The notes below the pieces were generated by a model. It had not been told where the DNA came from. It did no database searches and was given only the letters and a program-made list of their open reading frames with translations. A stretch of DNA of 64,000 bases from contig JAHBSM010000001.1 of NCBI GenBank assembly GCA_019639115.1, positions 124,001-188,000 on the forward strand, written 5' to 3'. A program made the translations under genes and the position numbers. Of this stretch, positions 18,033 through 25,887 are shown in pieces; the stretch's first letter is position 1, and each line of letters begins with the position of its first letter. Source of the stretch: Acidobacteriota bacterium. GTDB taxonomy: Bacteria > Acidobacteriota > Blastocatellia > Pyrinomonadales > Pyrinomonadaceae.

Positions 18033-18851
18033 TCACCTCGCGCGTTTGACCGTAAAGGTCGTGCCGTCGGTGCGGACGAACGTTCCGGAGTTGTAGTTCG
18101 CATCGTCGAACCGGAATTCGTTGCGGCCGCCGGAGCGATCTTCTTCGGATTCAAATGTATTGCCGTCCTTGTAGAAGAACATCTCGACTCCGGAGCCTTT
18201 GGCCCAACGAACCTCGAACGCCATCTTGACAGGCTTGACCGTGCAGCTCGTAGGTCCGACGGTGTATTTGCCCTCGAATTCGCCGCTCGCTGCCGTCGAG
18301 CTGCCGCCGGAGTTTGCCTTGAAGATCTTGAGCAGCGTCTCGCCGCCGGAATATCTAATGTCGTCGATCTTCCAAGCATCGTTGATGCGTTTCATGACGA
18401 ACGTGACGGTCTGTTTCGTGCCAAAATTTGAGAACGTGACCGGCACGGTCCCGGTGTCGTCCTTGAGGTCGGCCTTGCCGACGGCGAAGTTCTTTTTCTC
18501 GACGTCCTGTGCATTGTAGAGAGGATCAAAGTCGATCGCGCCGATCTGACCCTCAGAGGTCTTCGCATCGTTCCAAATCAGGTCGGCAAGCGGTTTCGTG
18601 AAGTACTTGTCCACCCGTGCTCGATCCTTTGTCTGAAAAAATGGGCCTTTCTGTGCATCGTGCTGCTTGTAAAGGTCGGCTATCAGTTCTTCGGCAGCCG
18701 CCGCCATCGACGGAGCTCCGGCTCCGCTTGGCGTACCGGTGTTCTCGACGGCCGGGGACGGCTGCACATTCTGGCTGACGTTGGCCGCGGGCGACGAACA
18801 TCCTGCCAGCGCGGCAGCGAAAATGACCAATATGCTCGCATGTATTCTCAT
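18033..18851 (-). CDS. Lipoprotein with DUF3828-like domain
   Basis: 272 aa from ATG 18851 (a GTG lies three codons earlier). A signal peptide ends in the lipobox LAGC (Cys at about residue 18), followed by a Ser/Pro/Asn-rich linker. A region at about 55-165 has the look of DUF3828: LYKQHDAQKGPFFQ, YFTKPLADLIWNDA, DPLYNAQD and an AWKIDDIRY ending. The last 90 residues form a second beta-rich domain. It is probably an outer-membrane or periplasmic lipoprotein of unknown role. It is convergent with guaA, with no space for a terminator. Confidence 0.75.
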   Translation of the reverse strand: MRIHASILVIFAAALAGCSSPAANVSQNVQPSPAVENTGTPSGAGAPSMAAAAEELIADLYKQHDAQKGPFFQTKDRARVDKYFTKPLADLIWNDAKTSEGQIGAIDFDPLYNAQDVEKKNFAVGKADLKDDTGTVPVTFSNFGTKQTVTFVMKRINDAWKIDDIRYSGGETLLKIFKANSGGSSTAASGEFEGKYTVGPTSCTVKPVKMAFEVRWAKGSGVEMFFYKDGNTFESEEDRSGGRNEFRFDDANYNSGTFVRTDGTTFTVKRAR

Positions 18852-18970
18852 AATGTTCACGGAACGGAAATCATATGCTACGCCAACGTCGTTTGTCCGT
18901 AAAGCCCGGCCGTTGACGAAACATTTCGATCCGCGACGTTGTATTAATAGTGCGGATCCCGTCTAAAACT

Positions 18971-20749
18971 ATGCGTATCGATAGAAAGCTTTCATTCTAC
19001 ACAGCCATCATCGTCGTTCTCGTCAGCGTCAGCGCCTTTGGGCAGAAAGGCGGACTCGACATCACCTACATGGTCGGCCTGACGGACACGGCAAAACAGG
19101 AATTTCACGTGACGACCGATATTCGCAATATAAAGTCGCCGCAGATGACGCTGGCCCTGCCAACGTGGACGCCGGGATGGTACACGGTCGAGAACTACTA
19201 CAAGAATGTGTCGCGGCTTCGCGTGACAGACGATGGCGGCCGCGTGCTCCCGATACGAATGACGCGTAAGCAGACCTGGGAAGTGCCCACGGCCGGGATC
19301 GGCGCGATACGCGTCGAATACGATTATCGCGCGACGGTGCTCGCGCTCAATCAAGCAAAGATCACGCCGGATTTCGCGTTCTTTACCGGTATAGAAATGT
19401 TCCTCGAGCCGGTCGGCTTTCGTACAACGCCGAGCAAGGTCAAATTTAAGATACCCGCCGGCTGGCAGATCGTGACCGCGCTAAAGGAGACTGCCGATCC
19501 CATGACCTTTGCGGCGGCCGACTATGACACGCTTGTGGACGCACCGGTCGAGATGGGCCGGTTCGACGTGACCAAATTCGAGGTCGAGGGCAAACCTCAT
19601 TACTTTGTCGCCAATCCCGCCGGTGCATTCAACAAAGAGAAAACAGAAAGATTCATCGATATGCTGAGCCGCGTCGCAAAGGCGGACAGCGCCATGTTCG
19701 GCGGGCTTCCGTATGAGAAATACGTTTACTTCTATTTCTTCACGCCGCCGGAATCGAATGCCAGCGGAGCGCTTGAGCACCTGAATTCCTTTGTCGCGTT
19801 CGCGCCGCCGGGCAATTTCGCGACTCCTGAAATGCTGATCGGGACCGCGTCGCACGAGTTCTTTCACCTATGGAATGTAAAGCGGATCCGTCCGGCTGAG
19901 ATGTGGCCGTACGACTATTCGCGGGAGAATGAGACTCCGCTGCTCTGGGTCTCAGAGGGATTCACTAACTATTACGGCATCGTCGCGACGTATCGTGCGG
20001 GCATAACATCGAAGGAGCAATTCCTTGCGGCTGCGGCCGGTGCCGCTGCGGGCGTTGAGAACAACGAAGCGCGGAAATACATCTCGATGGCCAATTCGTC
20101 CGTATCGACCTGGGTCGGGTACGATTCGCCCACGGCTTTCGGCATATCTTATTATGGCGGCGGCCAGAACCTCGCTGCACTGCTCGACCTGTCGATCAGG
20201 AATGATACAGACGGCAGATCGAGCCTCGACGACGTGATGCGGACGCTGTTCGCTGACCATTACAAAAAAGGGCGGGGCTTTACGACGGCCGATATGATCG
20301 GCATCATCAACCGGCTGACCGGGAAGGATTATCGCGATTTCTACGACCGTTTTGTATTCGGTACGGATGTCCCCGACTACGACAAATTCTTCGGATATGC
20401 GGGTTACCGCGTCGAGCGCCGCGACGTGACGTCGCCGGTATTTGGATTCAACGTGCGCAATCGCAACGGAGGTTTCATGGTGAACGGAGTCGAACCTGAT
20501 TCGCCGGCCGCATCAGCAGGTCTCAATGTCGGAGATGTGATCACGGCGATCGACGGTTTGCCGCCCATGCAGGCACCATTTGGTTCGCTGGCGGGTAAGG
20601 AAATTACGCTGACCGTGGATAGAGGCGGAGCAAAGAGCGACCTCAAAATGAAGGTCGGGACCGAGCGGTCAACGGCTTTCTCTCTCGTCGATGTTGCGAC
20701 GCCGAACGCACGACAGATCGCGATTCGTGACGGCTGGCTCCGGAGATAA
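18971..20749 (+). CDS. M61 family peptidase with PDZ domain, exported
   Basis: 592 aa from ATG 18971. An N-terminal signal segment (about residues 5-24) precedes the M61 N-terminal beta domain. The gluzincin site is HEFFH (residues 295-299), followed by WNVKRIRP and the third ligand in LLWVSEGFTNYYG. A C-terminal PDZ domain is visible at about 500-575 (NGVEPDSPAASAGLNVGDVITAIDG). The family includes glycyl aminopeptidase; this is a periplasmic or surface peptidase. Confidence 0.93.
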   Translation: MRIDRKLSFYTAIIVVLVSVSAFGQKGGLDITYMVGLTDTAKQEFHVTTDIRNIKSPQMTLALPTWTPGWYTVENYYKNVSRLRVTDDGGRVLPIRMTRKQTWEVPTAGIGAIRVEYDYRATVLALNQAKITPDFAFFTGIEMFLEPVGFRTTPSKVKFKIPAGWQIVTALKETADPMTFAAADYDTLVDAPVEMGRFDVTKFEVEGKPHYFVANPAGAFNKEKTERFIDMLSRVAKADSAMFGGLPYEKYVYFYFFTPPESNASGALEHLNSFVAFAPPGNFATPEMLIGTASHEFFHLWNVKRIRPAEMWPYDYSRENETPLLWVSEGFTNYYGIVATYRAGITSKEQFLAAAAGAAAGVENNEARKYISMANSSVSTWVGYDSPTAFGISYYGGGQNLAALLDLSIRNDTDGRSSLDDVMRTLFADHYKKGRGFTTADMIGIINRLTGKDYRDFYDRFVFGTDVPDYDKFFGYAGYRVERRDVTSPVFGFNVRNRNGGFMVNGVEPDSPAASAGLNVGDVITAIDGLPPMQAPFGSLAGKEITLTVDRGGAKSDLKMKVGTERSTAFSLVDVATPNARQIAIRDGWLRR

Positions 20750-21106
20750 ACTTCCTAGTACGGAGATTTTCGACTTGCTATTTCCGCGATCAGCGCGTAA
20801 CGTCGTAGTTTGATATTTCCGTTTCTCTTCATCGACGGTAAGTTCGCCCTCATCGTGAGCAAGCGATAACAGATAGTTCGAGACACGGTTCCCTATAAGC
20901 TGTTAGAAGCGGCGGAGCATATTGCTTCTGCTCTCGAACGTAGGTCCTTCCTTGCTACCGTTACACTGAAGACTTTCCTCGTTAGTAACTTCTTTTTTTC
21001 ATCCCGGAGACGGGCTCGCGGTGTATTGTCCGTTCTGGACATCAGACGCTAAGTGTGTCGAATAGCACCGAAACGCCGGCTCCAGTAGATAGATATTCAA
21101 GATCGA
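20750..21106. other. Intergenic region, nothing assigned
   Basis: 357 bases between the M61 and helicase genes. I see no coding frame with sensible composition and no tRNA. A weak GTTAC/GTAAC pair before a T-run near 20990 could be a terminator or a small-RNA end, but the stem is only 5 bp. Confidence 0.4.
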
Positions 21107-22321
21107 ATGAAATTCAATGAACTCGGCCTGCACTCCGTATTGACGGAAAAGTGCGGCCAAATGGGATTTGTCGAACCGACGCCCATCCAGCAAAAAGCAA
21201 TTCCGGCAGTAATGGCCGGAACCGACCTCATTGCCTGCGCCGAAACCGGAACAGGCAAGACAGCGGCGTTCCTGCTCCCGATACTCCATCGCCTTTTGAA
21301 CGGTCAAAAGGGCCCGGGCACACGAGTGCTCGTCCTCTCGCCAACGCGAGAACTGGCGAACCAGACAGAAGAGGCCTGCCGTAAACTCGCTCCGAAAGGT
21401 ATAACCTGTACTGCGATCATCGGCGGCAGCGGTTATAAACGGCAGATGGATTCGCTTCGTGCGGGAGCAAACGTCGTGATCGCCACGCCCGGGCGGCTCC
21501 TCGACCTGATGACACAAGGTGCGGCAGACTTTCGACGACTGACGACACTCGTGCTCGACGAGGCTGACCGGATGCTCGATATGGGTTTTCTGCCGTCGAT
21601 AAAACGGATAGTGAAGGCATTGCCGGAAGACAGGCAAACGCTTTTCTTCTCGGCGACGATGTCGGGAGAGGTTGAACGGATCGCATATTCAATGCTCCGC
21701 GAACCGGAAGTTGTAGAGATCGGCCCCCGCGGCCGTGCCTCGGGGCTGATCGAACAGTCAGCATATCCGGTGGCTCCAAATTCGAAGATGGTACTGTTGC
21801 TCGAATTGCTTGAAAAAGAAGAGCTCGAGCGGGTGCTCGTATTCACACGGACCAAGCGCGGAGCTGACCGGCTGGCTCATGTGTTAGAAAAGCGGTCGCA
21901 CAGCTCAAATCGCATCCACGGCGATCGCTCGCAGTCGCAGCGAGACGCGGCATTGCGTGCATTCAAGGCCGGCAAGACCAACGTACTGGTCGCGACCGAT
22001 GTTGCCGCACGCGGCATCGATATAGATTCGGTACAGCACGTGATCAACTACGATATCCCGGAGGCTCCCGAGGACTACGTCCATCGTATAGGCCGCACGG
22101 GACGTGCAGGCAACAAGGGCCGTGCGATAACTATATTCACGCTGGCCGAGGAGCACTCGATGCGTGCGATCGAACGACTAACCGGAGAGAAGGTGGCTCG
22201 GATCATTCACCCAGAACACAGCTTGGGCTTTCCGGCCGCAGATATGCGAACGACGGCTGACAAAGGAACTCCGAAGCGCACCTTCAGATCATTCGGATCG
22301 CGTCGCCGCCGCGCAAGATGA
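21107..22321 (+). CDS. DEAD-box ATP-dependent RNA helicase (RhlE-like)
   Basis: 404 aa. All helicase motifs are present in order: Q motif (GFVEPTPIQQKAI), Walker A AETGTGKT (about residues 45-52), PTRELA, TPGR, DEAD in VLDEADRMLDMGF, SAT, ATDVAARGIDID and YVHRIGRTGRAG. A basic Arg/Lys-rich tail of about 40 residues replaces a longer C-terminal domain and probably binds RNA. RhlE-type enzymes act in ribosome assembly and RNA decay. Confidence 0.95.
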   Translation: MKFNELGLHSVLTEKCGQMGFVEPTPIQQKAIPAVMAGTDLIACAETGTGKTAAFLLPILHRLLNGQKGPGTRVLVLSPTRELANQTEEACRKLAPKGITCTAIIGGSGYKRQMDSLRAGANVVIATPGRLLDLMTQGAADFRRLTTLVLDEADRMLDMGFLPSIKRIVKALPEDRQTLFFSATMSGEVERIAYSMLREPEVVEIGPRGRASGLIEQSAYPVAPNSKMVLLLELLEKEELERVLVFTRTKRGADRLAHVLEKRSHSSNRIHGDRSQSQRDAALRAFKAGKTNVLVATDVAARGIDIDSVQHVINYDIPEAPEDYVHRIGRTGRAGNKGRAITIFTLAEEHSMRAIERLTGEKVARIIHPEHSLGFPAADMRTTADKGTPKRTFRSFGSRRRRAR

Positions 22322-22392
22322 GCTCGTCCTGCGTTAGATCGGCCGCTGCCGCGATAGAGCTCCATTGGTCAAGACCCGATAATACTCGTGCC

Positions 22393-22432
22393 CAAACAAA
22401 AGAGGTGAACGATCATATGATCGTTCACCTCT
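22393..22432 (-). terminator. Long perfect palindrome, terminator for the DUF883 gene
   Basis: Arms 22401-22416 and 22417-22432 are perfect 16-bp complements (AGAGGTGAACGATCAT and its reverse complement). On the minus strand the stem is followed by TTTTGTTT, as a rho-independent terminator for the gene at 22458. On the plus strand there is no T-run. Confidence 0.75.
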
Positions 22433-22457
22433 CGGGCAAAGAACACAAGTTATTTGG

Positions 22458-22814
22458 TTATTTCCTGCCGCCGCGAAGGATCAGCCCCAATACGAGGCCA
22501 ACGGCTGCCGAGATAAGGATCGTCTGGCCGGGTTTCTGCCGTGCGAATTCTTTCGCGTCCTCGACCAATTCTTTAGGGTCCTTAGCTGAGAGTTCTTTGA
22601 TCTTGTCGCCCGCTTGAGTGAATTTCTCACTTGCGAGATCCCTCGCTTTGGCCGCTGCGTCCTGTATCTTCTGTCCGTATTCCTGCGCCTGCATCTTGAG
22701 TTCTCCTAAGAATTCATCCGATCCGCCTTCCGTGCCGAACGGATCATTAACGGGCACGAGTCCCTGCTCCAATTCCTTCTCTGCTTTTTTTACTTCAGCT
22801 TCAAATTCCGACAT
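22458..22814 (-). CDS. DUF883 (ElaB/YqjD-like) membrane-anchored protein
   Basis: 118 aa from ATG 22814, with GGAGG 9 bases upstream. It is a mostly helical, charged protein (Lys/Glu/Ala/Gln) with a single C-terminal transmembrane segment TILISAAVGLVLGLILRGGRK preceded by the conserved ARQKPGQ. This is the ElaB/YqjD layout, in which the protein binds ribosomes and holds them at the membrane in stationary phase. The specific role here is inferred only from family. Confidence 0.85.
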   Translation of the reverse strand: MSEFEAEVKKAEKELEQGLVPVNDPFGTEGGSDEFLGELKMQAQEYGQKIQDAAAKARDLASEKFTQAGDKIKELSAKDPKELVEDAKEFARQKPGQTILISAAVGLVLGLILRGGRK

Positions 22815-22937
22815 CCTAATGTTCCTCCAATAATTTCTTCCGATAACAGTTAGAGTCATCCGCCGGCGGGCGAAACAGCTTTTGAGATGTTACCGCCGCC
22901 CCAATAGTTGTAACGAATCCTGCATATCCGAGGTTCG

Positions 22938-22950
22938 AAAAATGATTGTG
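22938..22950 (+). repeat. Left copy of 13-bp direct repeat
   Basis: AAAAATGATTGTG, identical to 25888-25900. An exact 13-mer match between two short flanks is unlikely by chance, so it may be a target duplication or recombination core. Confidence 0.6.
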
Positions 22951-23021
22951 TACGATTTCAGGTCTTTCTCTTAACAGGGCATAGCGGGGCGTAGAGGGAC
23001 GGGGGCGGGGAAGTCCGCGTG

Positions 23022-23039
23022 AATCAATAGTTTACGGCG
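23022..23039 (+). repeat. 18-bp direct repeat, copy 1
   Basis: AATCAATAGTTTACGGCG; 17 of 18 bases match the copy at 23309-23326. It lies just left of the IS21-like left end. Confidence 0.55.
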
Positions 23040-23058
23040 ATAAATTGAAAAAGCGGCT

Positions 23059-23082
23059 GGCGCAGGAGTTTTTCTGAAGTGG
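23059..23082 (+). repeat. IS21-like left terminal repeat
   Basis: Begins GGCGCAGGAG, then TTTTTCTGAAGTGG; matches the inverted right end at 21 of 24 positions. A second, weaker unit sharing TTTACTGAAGTG lies at about 23113-23124. Repeated GGCGCA-n-TTTT-n-TGAAGTG units are the style of IS21-family ends. Confidence 0.6.
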
Positions 23083-23235
23083 TGCCGAAATGGCGGGCAT
23101 GGTTTTAGAACATTTACTGAAGTGATTCTGGCGGGCAGAGAGTCGCTGAAACGCCGACAAATACGCGTTCAATATGGATCCAGTGGATGCTGAATTAGGT
23201 TCCATACGAGCGAAAAGCGGTCAAAATGAGCCCGA

Positions 23236-23453
23236 TCCAAAGCGCGTCCTAGGCTCGTTCCAAAGCGCGCAGGCGAAAATCCAAAGCGCGCACGGTAAAC
23301 TCCCATACAATCAATAGGTTACGGCGGGGGCTGATCAGACACCCGAAATATCCTAAGCGCGCAGCCGATCGACAACTTTCAAAACGCAAATTCAATCCTA
23401 AGCGCGCTCACCGGATGTCAGTATCGATTGAGTGAAATCATCCTAAGCGCGCT
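23236..23453 (+). repeat. Irregular array of six TCCWAAGCGCGCW motifs
   Basis: Copies start at about 23236 (ending GCGCGT), 23259, 23280, 23351, 23396 and 23441. The first three read TCCAAAGCGCG, the last three TCCTAAGCGCGC. Spacing is 23, 21, 71, 45 and 45 bases. All lie in the same orientation in non-coding DNA just downstream of the 60-codon gene. They may be protein-binding sites, or a decayed repeat. Confidence 0.6.
23309..23326 (+). repeat. 18-bp direct repeat, copy 2
   Basis: AATCAATAGGTTACGGCG, one mismatch to 23022-23039 and 287 bases away. It sits inside the GCGCGC motif array. Confidence 0.55.
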
Positions 23454-23505
23454 TAGTGAAATGTGATCTGAGAAATACGAGGTTTGTGAAGTGATCCGAG
23501 GCTCG

Positions 23506-23688
23506 CTACTGAATCGATGTTTGTTCGATCAGAGTGGCTCGGCGGCGAGCCTCCGCAGCTTCTTCAGGAGTGTCAGGTGTGGACGGTTTCATGCGGTCGC
23601 CAATAGTAGAAGATCTACGAGGTTCGGCCGCTTTTTGAATTTCAGCTTCAGTCGGAACCCAGTTACCTTTTGAGTCTTGCTTTGGCAT
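23506..23688 (-). CDS. 60-aa hypothetical protein overlapping the ADP-ribosyltransferase gene
   Basis: The ATG at 23688 lies inside the last codons of the ART-domain gene (26-base overlap, different frame). GGAGGGAG precedes it at suitable distance, a strong ribosome site embedded in the upstream gene. The protein is hydrophilic (MPKQDSKGNWVPTEAEIQKA... then a Pro/Glu/Arg-rich half), with no membrane segment. I do not recognise the family. Overlap with an enzyme-toxin-like gene raises the possibility of a cognate partner or immunity protein. A small phage structural protein is equally possible. Confidence 0.55.
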   Translation of the reverse strand: MPKQDSKGNWVPTEAEIQKAAEPRRSSTIGDRMKPSTPDTPEEAAEARRRATLIEQTSIQ

Positions 23689-24856
23689 AGATCACATCTC
23701 CCTCCTTACGGGTCGATAGTATCTCAAGTTTCTGTCCTCTGGCAAGAAGTAATTCGTACTCTTCTTTGACTGCGGTGACAGATTCGGCAAAAAGTGCGTT
23801 GGTCCCTTTGGGTACCACGAACTCGATTATCGTCGGCACGAGCTTGTTTTCACGGGCGACACTGAGAGGCCATCCGTCTGCGACGCTCTTGAGGACAGAT
23901 GTTGACACAAAGCCCTCGTCGTTGATGATCTGACCTTTTTTTACACGCCGATCCCATCCGAATCCTCGATAGACGACGACGTTGGTTCTAAGACTGAATC
24001 GGGCGATCGCACTATCGAGGTGTTTTATTTGGGCAATCACATCCGTCTCGGACAATTCGATCGCGTCCCAGTTCATTTTTTTACCGCGAAGATAATCGTT
24101 TATTCCGTCAAATGAAGTCGATGTGTACCGGAAAATGCTGTCGGCTTCTTGACCGGTGAGACGTTGTGCAAGATCCGGAAATTCACGTTTACCGAATTCA
24201 TCAGCTTCCTCAGAAGTTGAGATCCTCACAGTTTCGTTTGCGGATTCTTCGCTCTTGCCAGCACGCGTCGCACCTTTACGGATCACTTCGGCGAGGGACG
24301 ATCGGCGGGGGATGCCGCGGAACTTGCCGGGGCGGAGGGAGACGGCCCGGCCGTCGACGACGCTTCGCGAGGGGAGGCCGGCATCGTCGTATTCGACGGT
24401 GTCGATGCCGTTGGGTTTGGCGTGATAGTAGCCCTTCGGAATCGAGGGTAATGGGATTACGGTGCATCGGCAGCCAAAATCCCACGGGGGATAGTACTGG
24501 TCCCAGAAGGGGTGATCGGCAGGATAGATGACGCCGTCGAGTGCACGATGGCTCGCTCGGGTGCGGTCATCGCCGACGGCAGAGTATTCCCAAACCGGCA
24601 GCAGATCGCGAACGTCGTCCATAGCTGATCGACGACCGACTCCGTAGGCGACACTCCCGATCGGCAACTTCCGCTCTCCCGATTCCGCCTGGCGAACGTG
24701 AACGGCCGGCCTGTGCTCGTCGGCGGCATGCTCGCAAAGGATACGGATCGGACCAATGCAAAGATCTTTGAGTTGACGACGGTAAAGACGAGCCAGGCAG
24801 GGCCGGCAGACCGCCTGCGTTGGAACGCCTGGGACGCATCGTTCCCTCCGGTTCAA
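23663..24856 (-). CDS. Phage Mu gpF-like minor head protein fused to ADP-ribosyltransferase domain (5' end probably truncated)
   Basis: Open from a TTG at 24856 (397 codons). Residues 67-136 match the C-terminal half of the Mu gpF/SPP1 gp7 minor head family: AYGVGRRSAMDD, WEYSAVGDDRTRASHRALDG, HPFWDQYYPPWDFGCRCTV. From about residue 225 to the end is an ADP-ribosyltransferase of the R-S-E class: YRG (Arg297), FVSTS (STS at 318-320) and the ExE pair in EEYE (E366, E368), all retained. The first ~65 residues do not look like gpF, whose N-terminal part is normally longer, so the gene appears truncated and joined to unrelated DNA. Head-protein/ART fusions occur in Mu-like prophages. Confidence 0.75.
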   Translation of the reverse strand: MNRRERCVPGVPTQAVCRPCLARLYRRQLKDLCIGPIRILCEHAADEHRPAVHVRQAESGERKLPIGSVAYGVGRRSAMDDVRDLLPVWEYSAVGDDRTRASHRALDGVIYPADHPFWDQYYPPWDFGCRCTVIPLPSIPKGYYHAKPNGIDTVEYDDAGLPSRSVVDGRAVSLRPGKFRGIPRRSSLAEVIRKGATRAGKSEESANETVRISTSEEADEFGKREFPDLAQRLTGQEADSIFRYTSTSFDGINDYLRGKKMNWDAIELSETDVIAQIKHLDSAIARFSLRTNVVVYRGFGWDRRVKKGQIINDEGFVSTSVLKSVADGWPLSVARENKLVPTIIEFVVPKGTNALFAESVTAVKEEYELLLARGQKLEILSTRKEGDVIYAKARLKR

Positions 24857-25717
24857 GACTGCGGCCTCTGTTCAACTTTGGGAGTGGCCGGACTTCCGTC
24901 AGGTCTGGCGTTCCTATTTGCCGGGCATGGACGCTTCAGCGACGCTCGAAACAAGATCTATGCATCGCGACGTGGCGGCCTTGTGGCGACCACATTCGAC
25001 GGCGAACCCGCGATCTCGATCGCTGACGGTTCATCCTTTGTCACCTTCGAGATCGATCCGCTCGACGCTGACTGGGAAGTGGTTGGTTATATGCCGTCGC
25101 TAGTTGGGACATGGAGTCCGTCAAATCTTAAGCTCGAGGTAAGTTTTGACGATGGTGGCCATTGGTCAGTGATATCGCCTGTGGCTCTCCACTACGTGAC
25201 GCACTCGAGCGATCCTGGACGACGTCGGCTGCGAGTGACGCTATACAATCTCACGTCCTCGCGACCGGTTCTGTCGAAGCTGATCGAGGTTCTTGACGAG
25301 GACGGCGGAGCTCTCGAAGACCGATTCGTCATTCGCTACAATGCACCTGCCGAACCCAAAGCCTTGTATTTGAATCGGGACGGAACGGTTGAGCTCGACG
25401 GAACCGTGGCACCATAGACCCCGGAACGCTGCCTTGTCCATAAGGTGATACCCGACGGATCGAACCCTCCCGCCATTAAGAACTACTTCAACCGCCGGCG
25501 GCCGAAGCTTCGCTATACTGACGTCATCGGCATTTCACCTTCGTCCCAGCAATTTGACAATGAACTTGCCGTGCCGACGCGCTTCGTTGATATTAAGGCC
25601 GTTGACAATGATGGAATGTACTTCTACCAAGACCCGATCGATGTACCATTCGACGCGGTCATTGACGTCTCGCATCTAAGCGCGGGTGAGCGATGGATCG
25701 TCGATGTGGAGGGCTAA
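24698..25717 (+). pseudogene. Phage-like beta-rich protein gene interrupted by an in-frame amber codon
   Basis: Two open stretches, 24698-25417 and 25445-25717, share one frame, separated by a TAG at 25415-25417. After the stop the frame continues sensibly (TPERCLVHKVIPDGSNPPAI...) to a TAA at about 25717. The credible protein begins near 24980 (LVATTFDGEPAISI). Upstream of that the frame is antisense to the gpF gene and has no coding character, so the 5' end is lost. The product is beta-rich and acidic and resembles phage tail or baseplate proteins in style, but I do not recognise the family. Confidence 0.5.
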
Positions 25718-25739
25718 TGCCCCCCCCTCTAATATATTG

Positions 25740-25779
25740 TCAATAAGCCTTCAGCCGATCTCAACTGAAGGCTTATTGA
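25740..25779. terminator. Strong hairpin after the phage-like remnant
   Basis: Perfect 15-bp stem (TCAATAAGCCTTCAG, 25740-25754, with 25765-25779) and a 10-base loop. There is no clear T-run after it. It lies 22 bases beyond the phage-like frame's stop, consistent with a terminator. Confidence 0.6.
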
Positions 25780-25792
25780 ACGTCTCTTGGGG

Positions 25793-25884
25793 CACTTAAG
25801 TAAAAGTTATGCGCCACCCGATTCCGCGTTAAACGCTCACTTCAGTAAAAGTTATGCGCCACTTCATAAAAAATTCTGCGCCGC
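25793..25884 (-). repeat. IS21-like right end with three repeat units
   Basis: Units at 25793-25817, 25838-25862 and 25860-25884. The first two differ by one base (CACTTMAGTAAAAGTTATGC then GCCAC). The outermost is degenerate (CACTTCATAAAAAATTCTGC). On the minus strand the outer unit reads inward from TGTTGCGGCGCAG, with the terminal TG expected of IS21-family elements. Confidence 0.65.
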
Positions 25885-25887
25885 AAC

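Noticed and set aside
20750..21106. A structured RNA (e.g. 6S) before the helicase gene
   Set aside because: No convincing long hairpin or known motif could be folded by eye.
23236..23453. The GCGCGC motif array as a CRISPR
   Set aside because: Repeats are only ~13 bases, spacing is 21-71 bases and uneven, and no cas gene is nearby.
24698..24980. First ~95 codons of the plus-strand phage-like frame as real protein
   Set aside because: This part is antisense to the gpF gene and has no coding character; the credible protein begins near 24980.
25415..25417. Programmed amber read-through in the phage-like gene
   Set aside because: No evidence of recoding signal or suppressor tRNA in the window; ordinary nonsense decay is simpler.
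23059..25884. A complete IS21 element
   Set aside because: Neither istA (DDE transposase) nor istB (ATPase) can be found between the ends.
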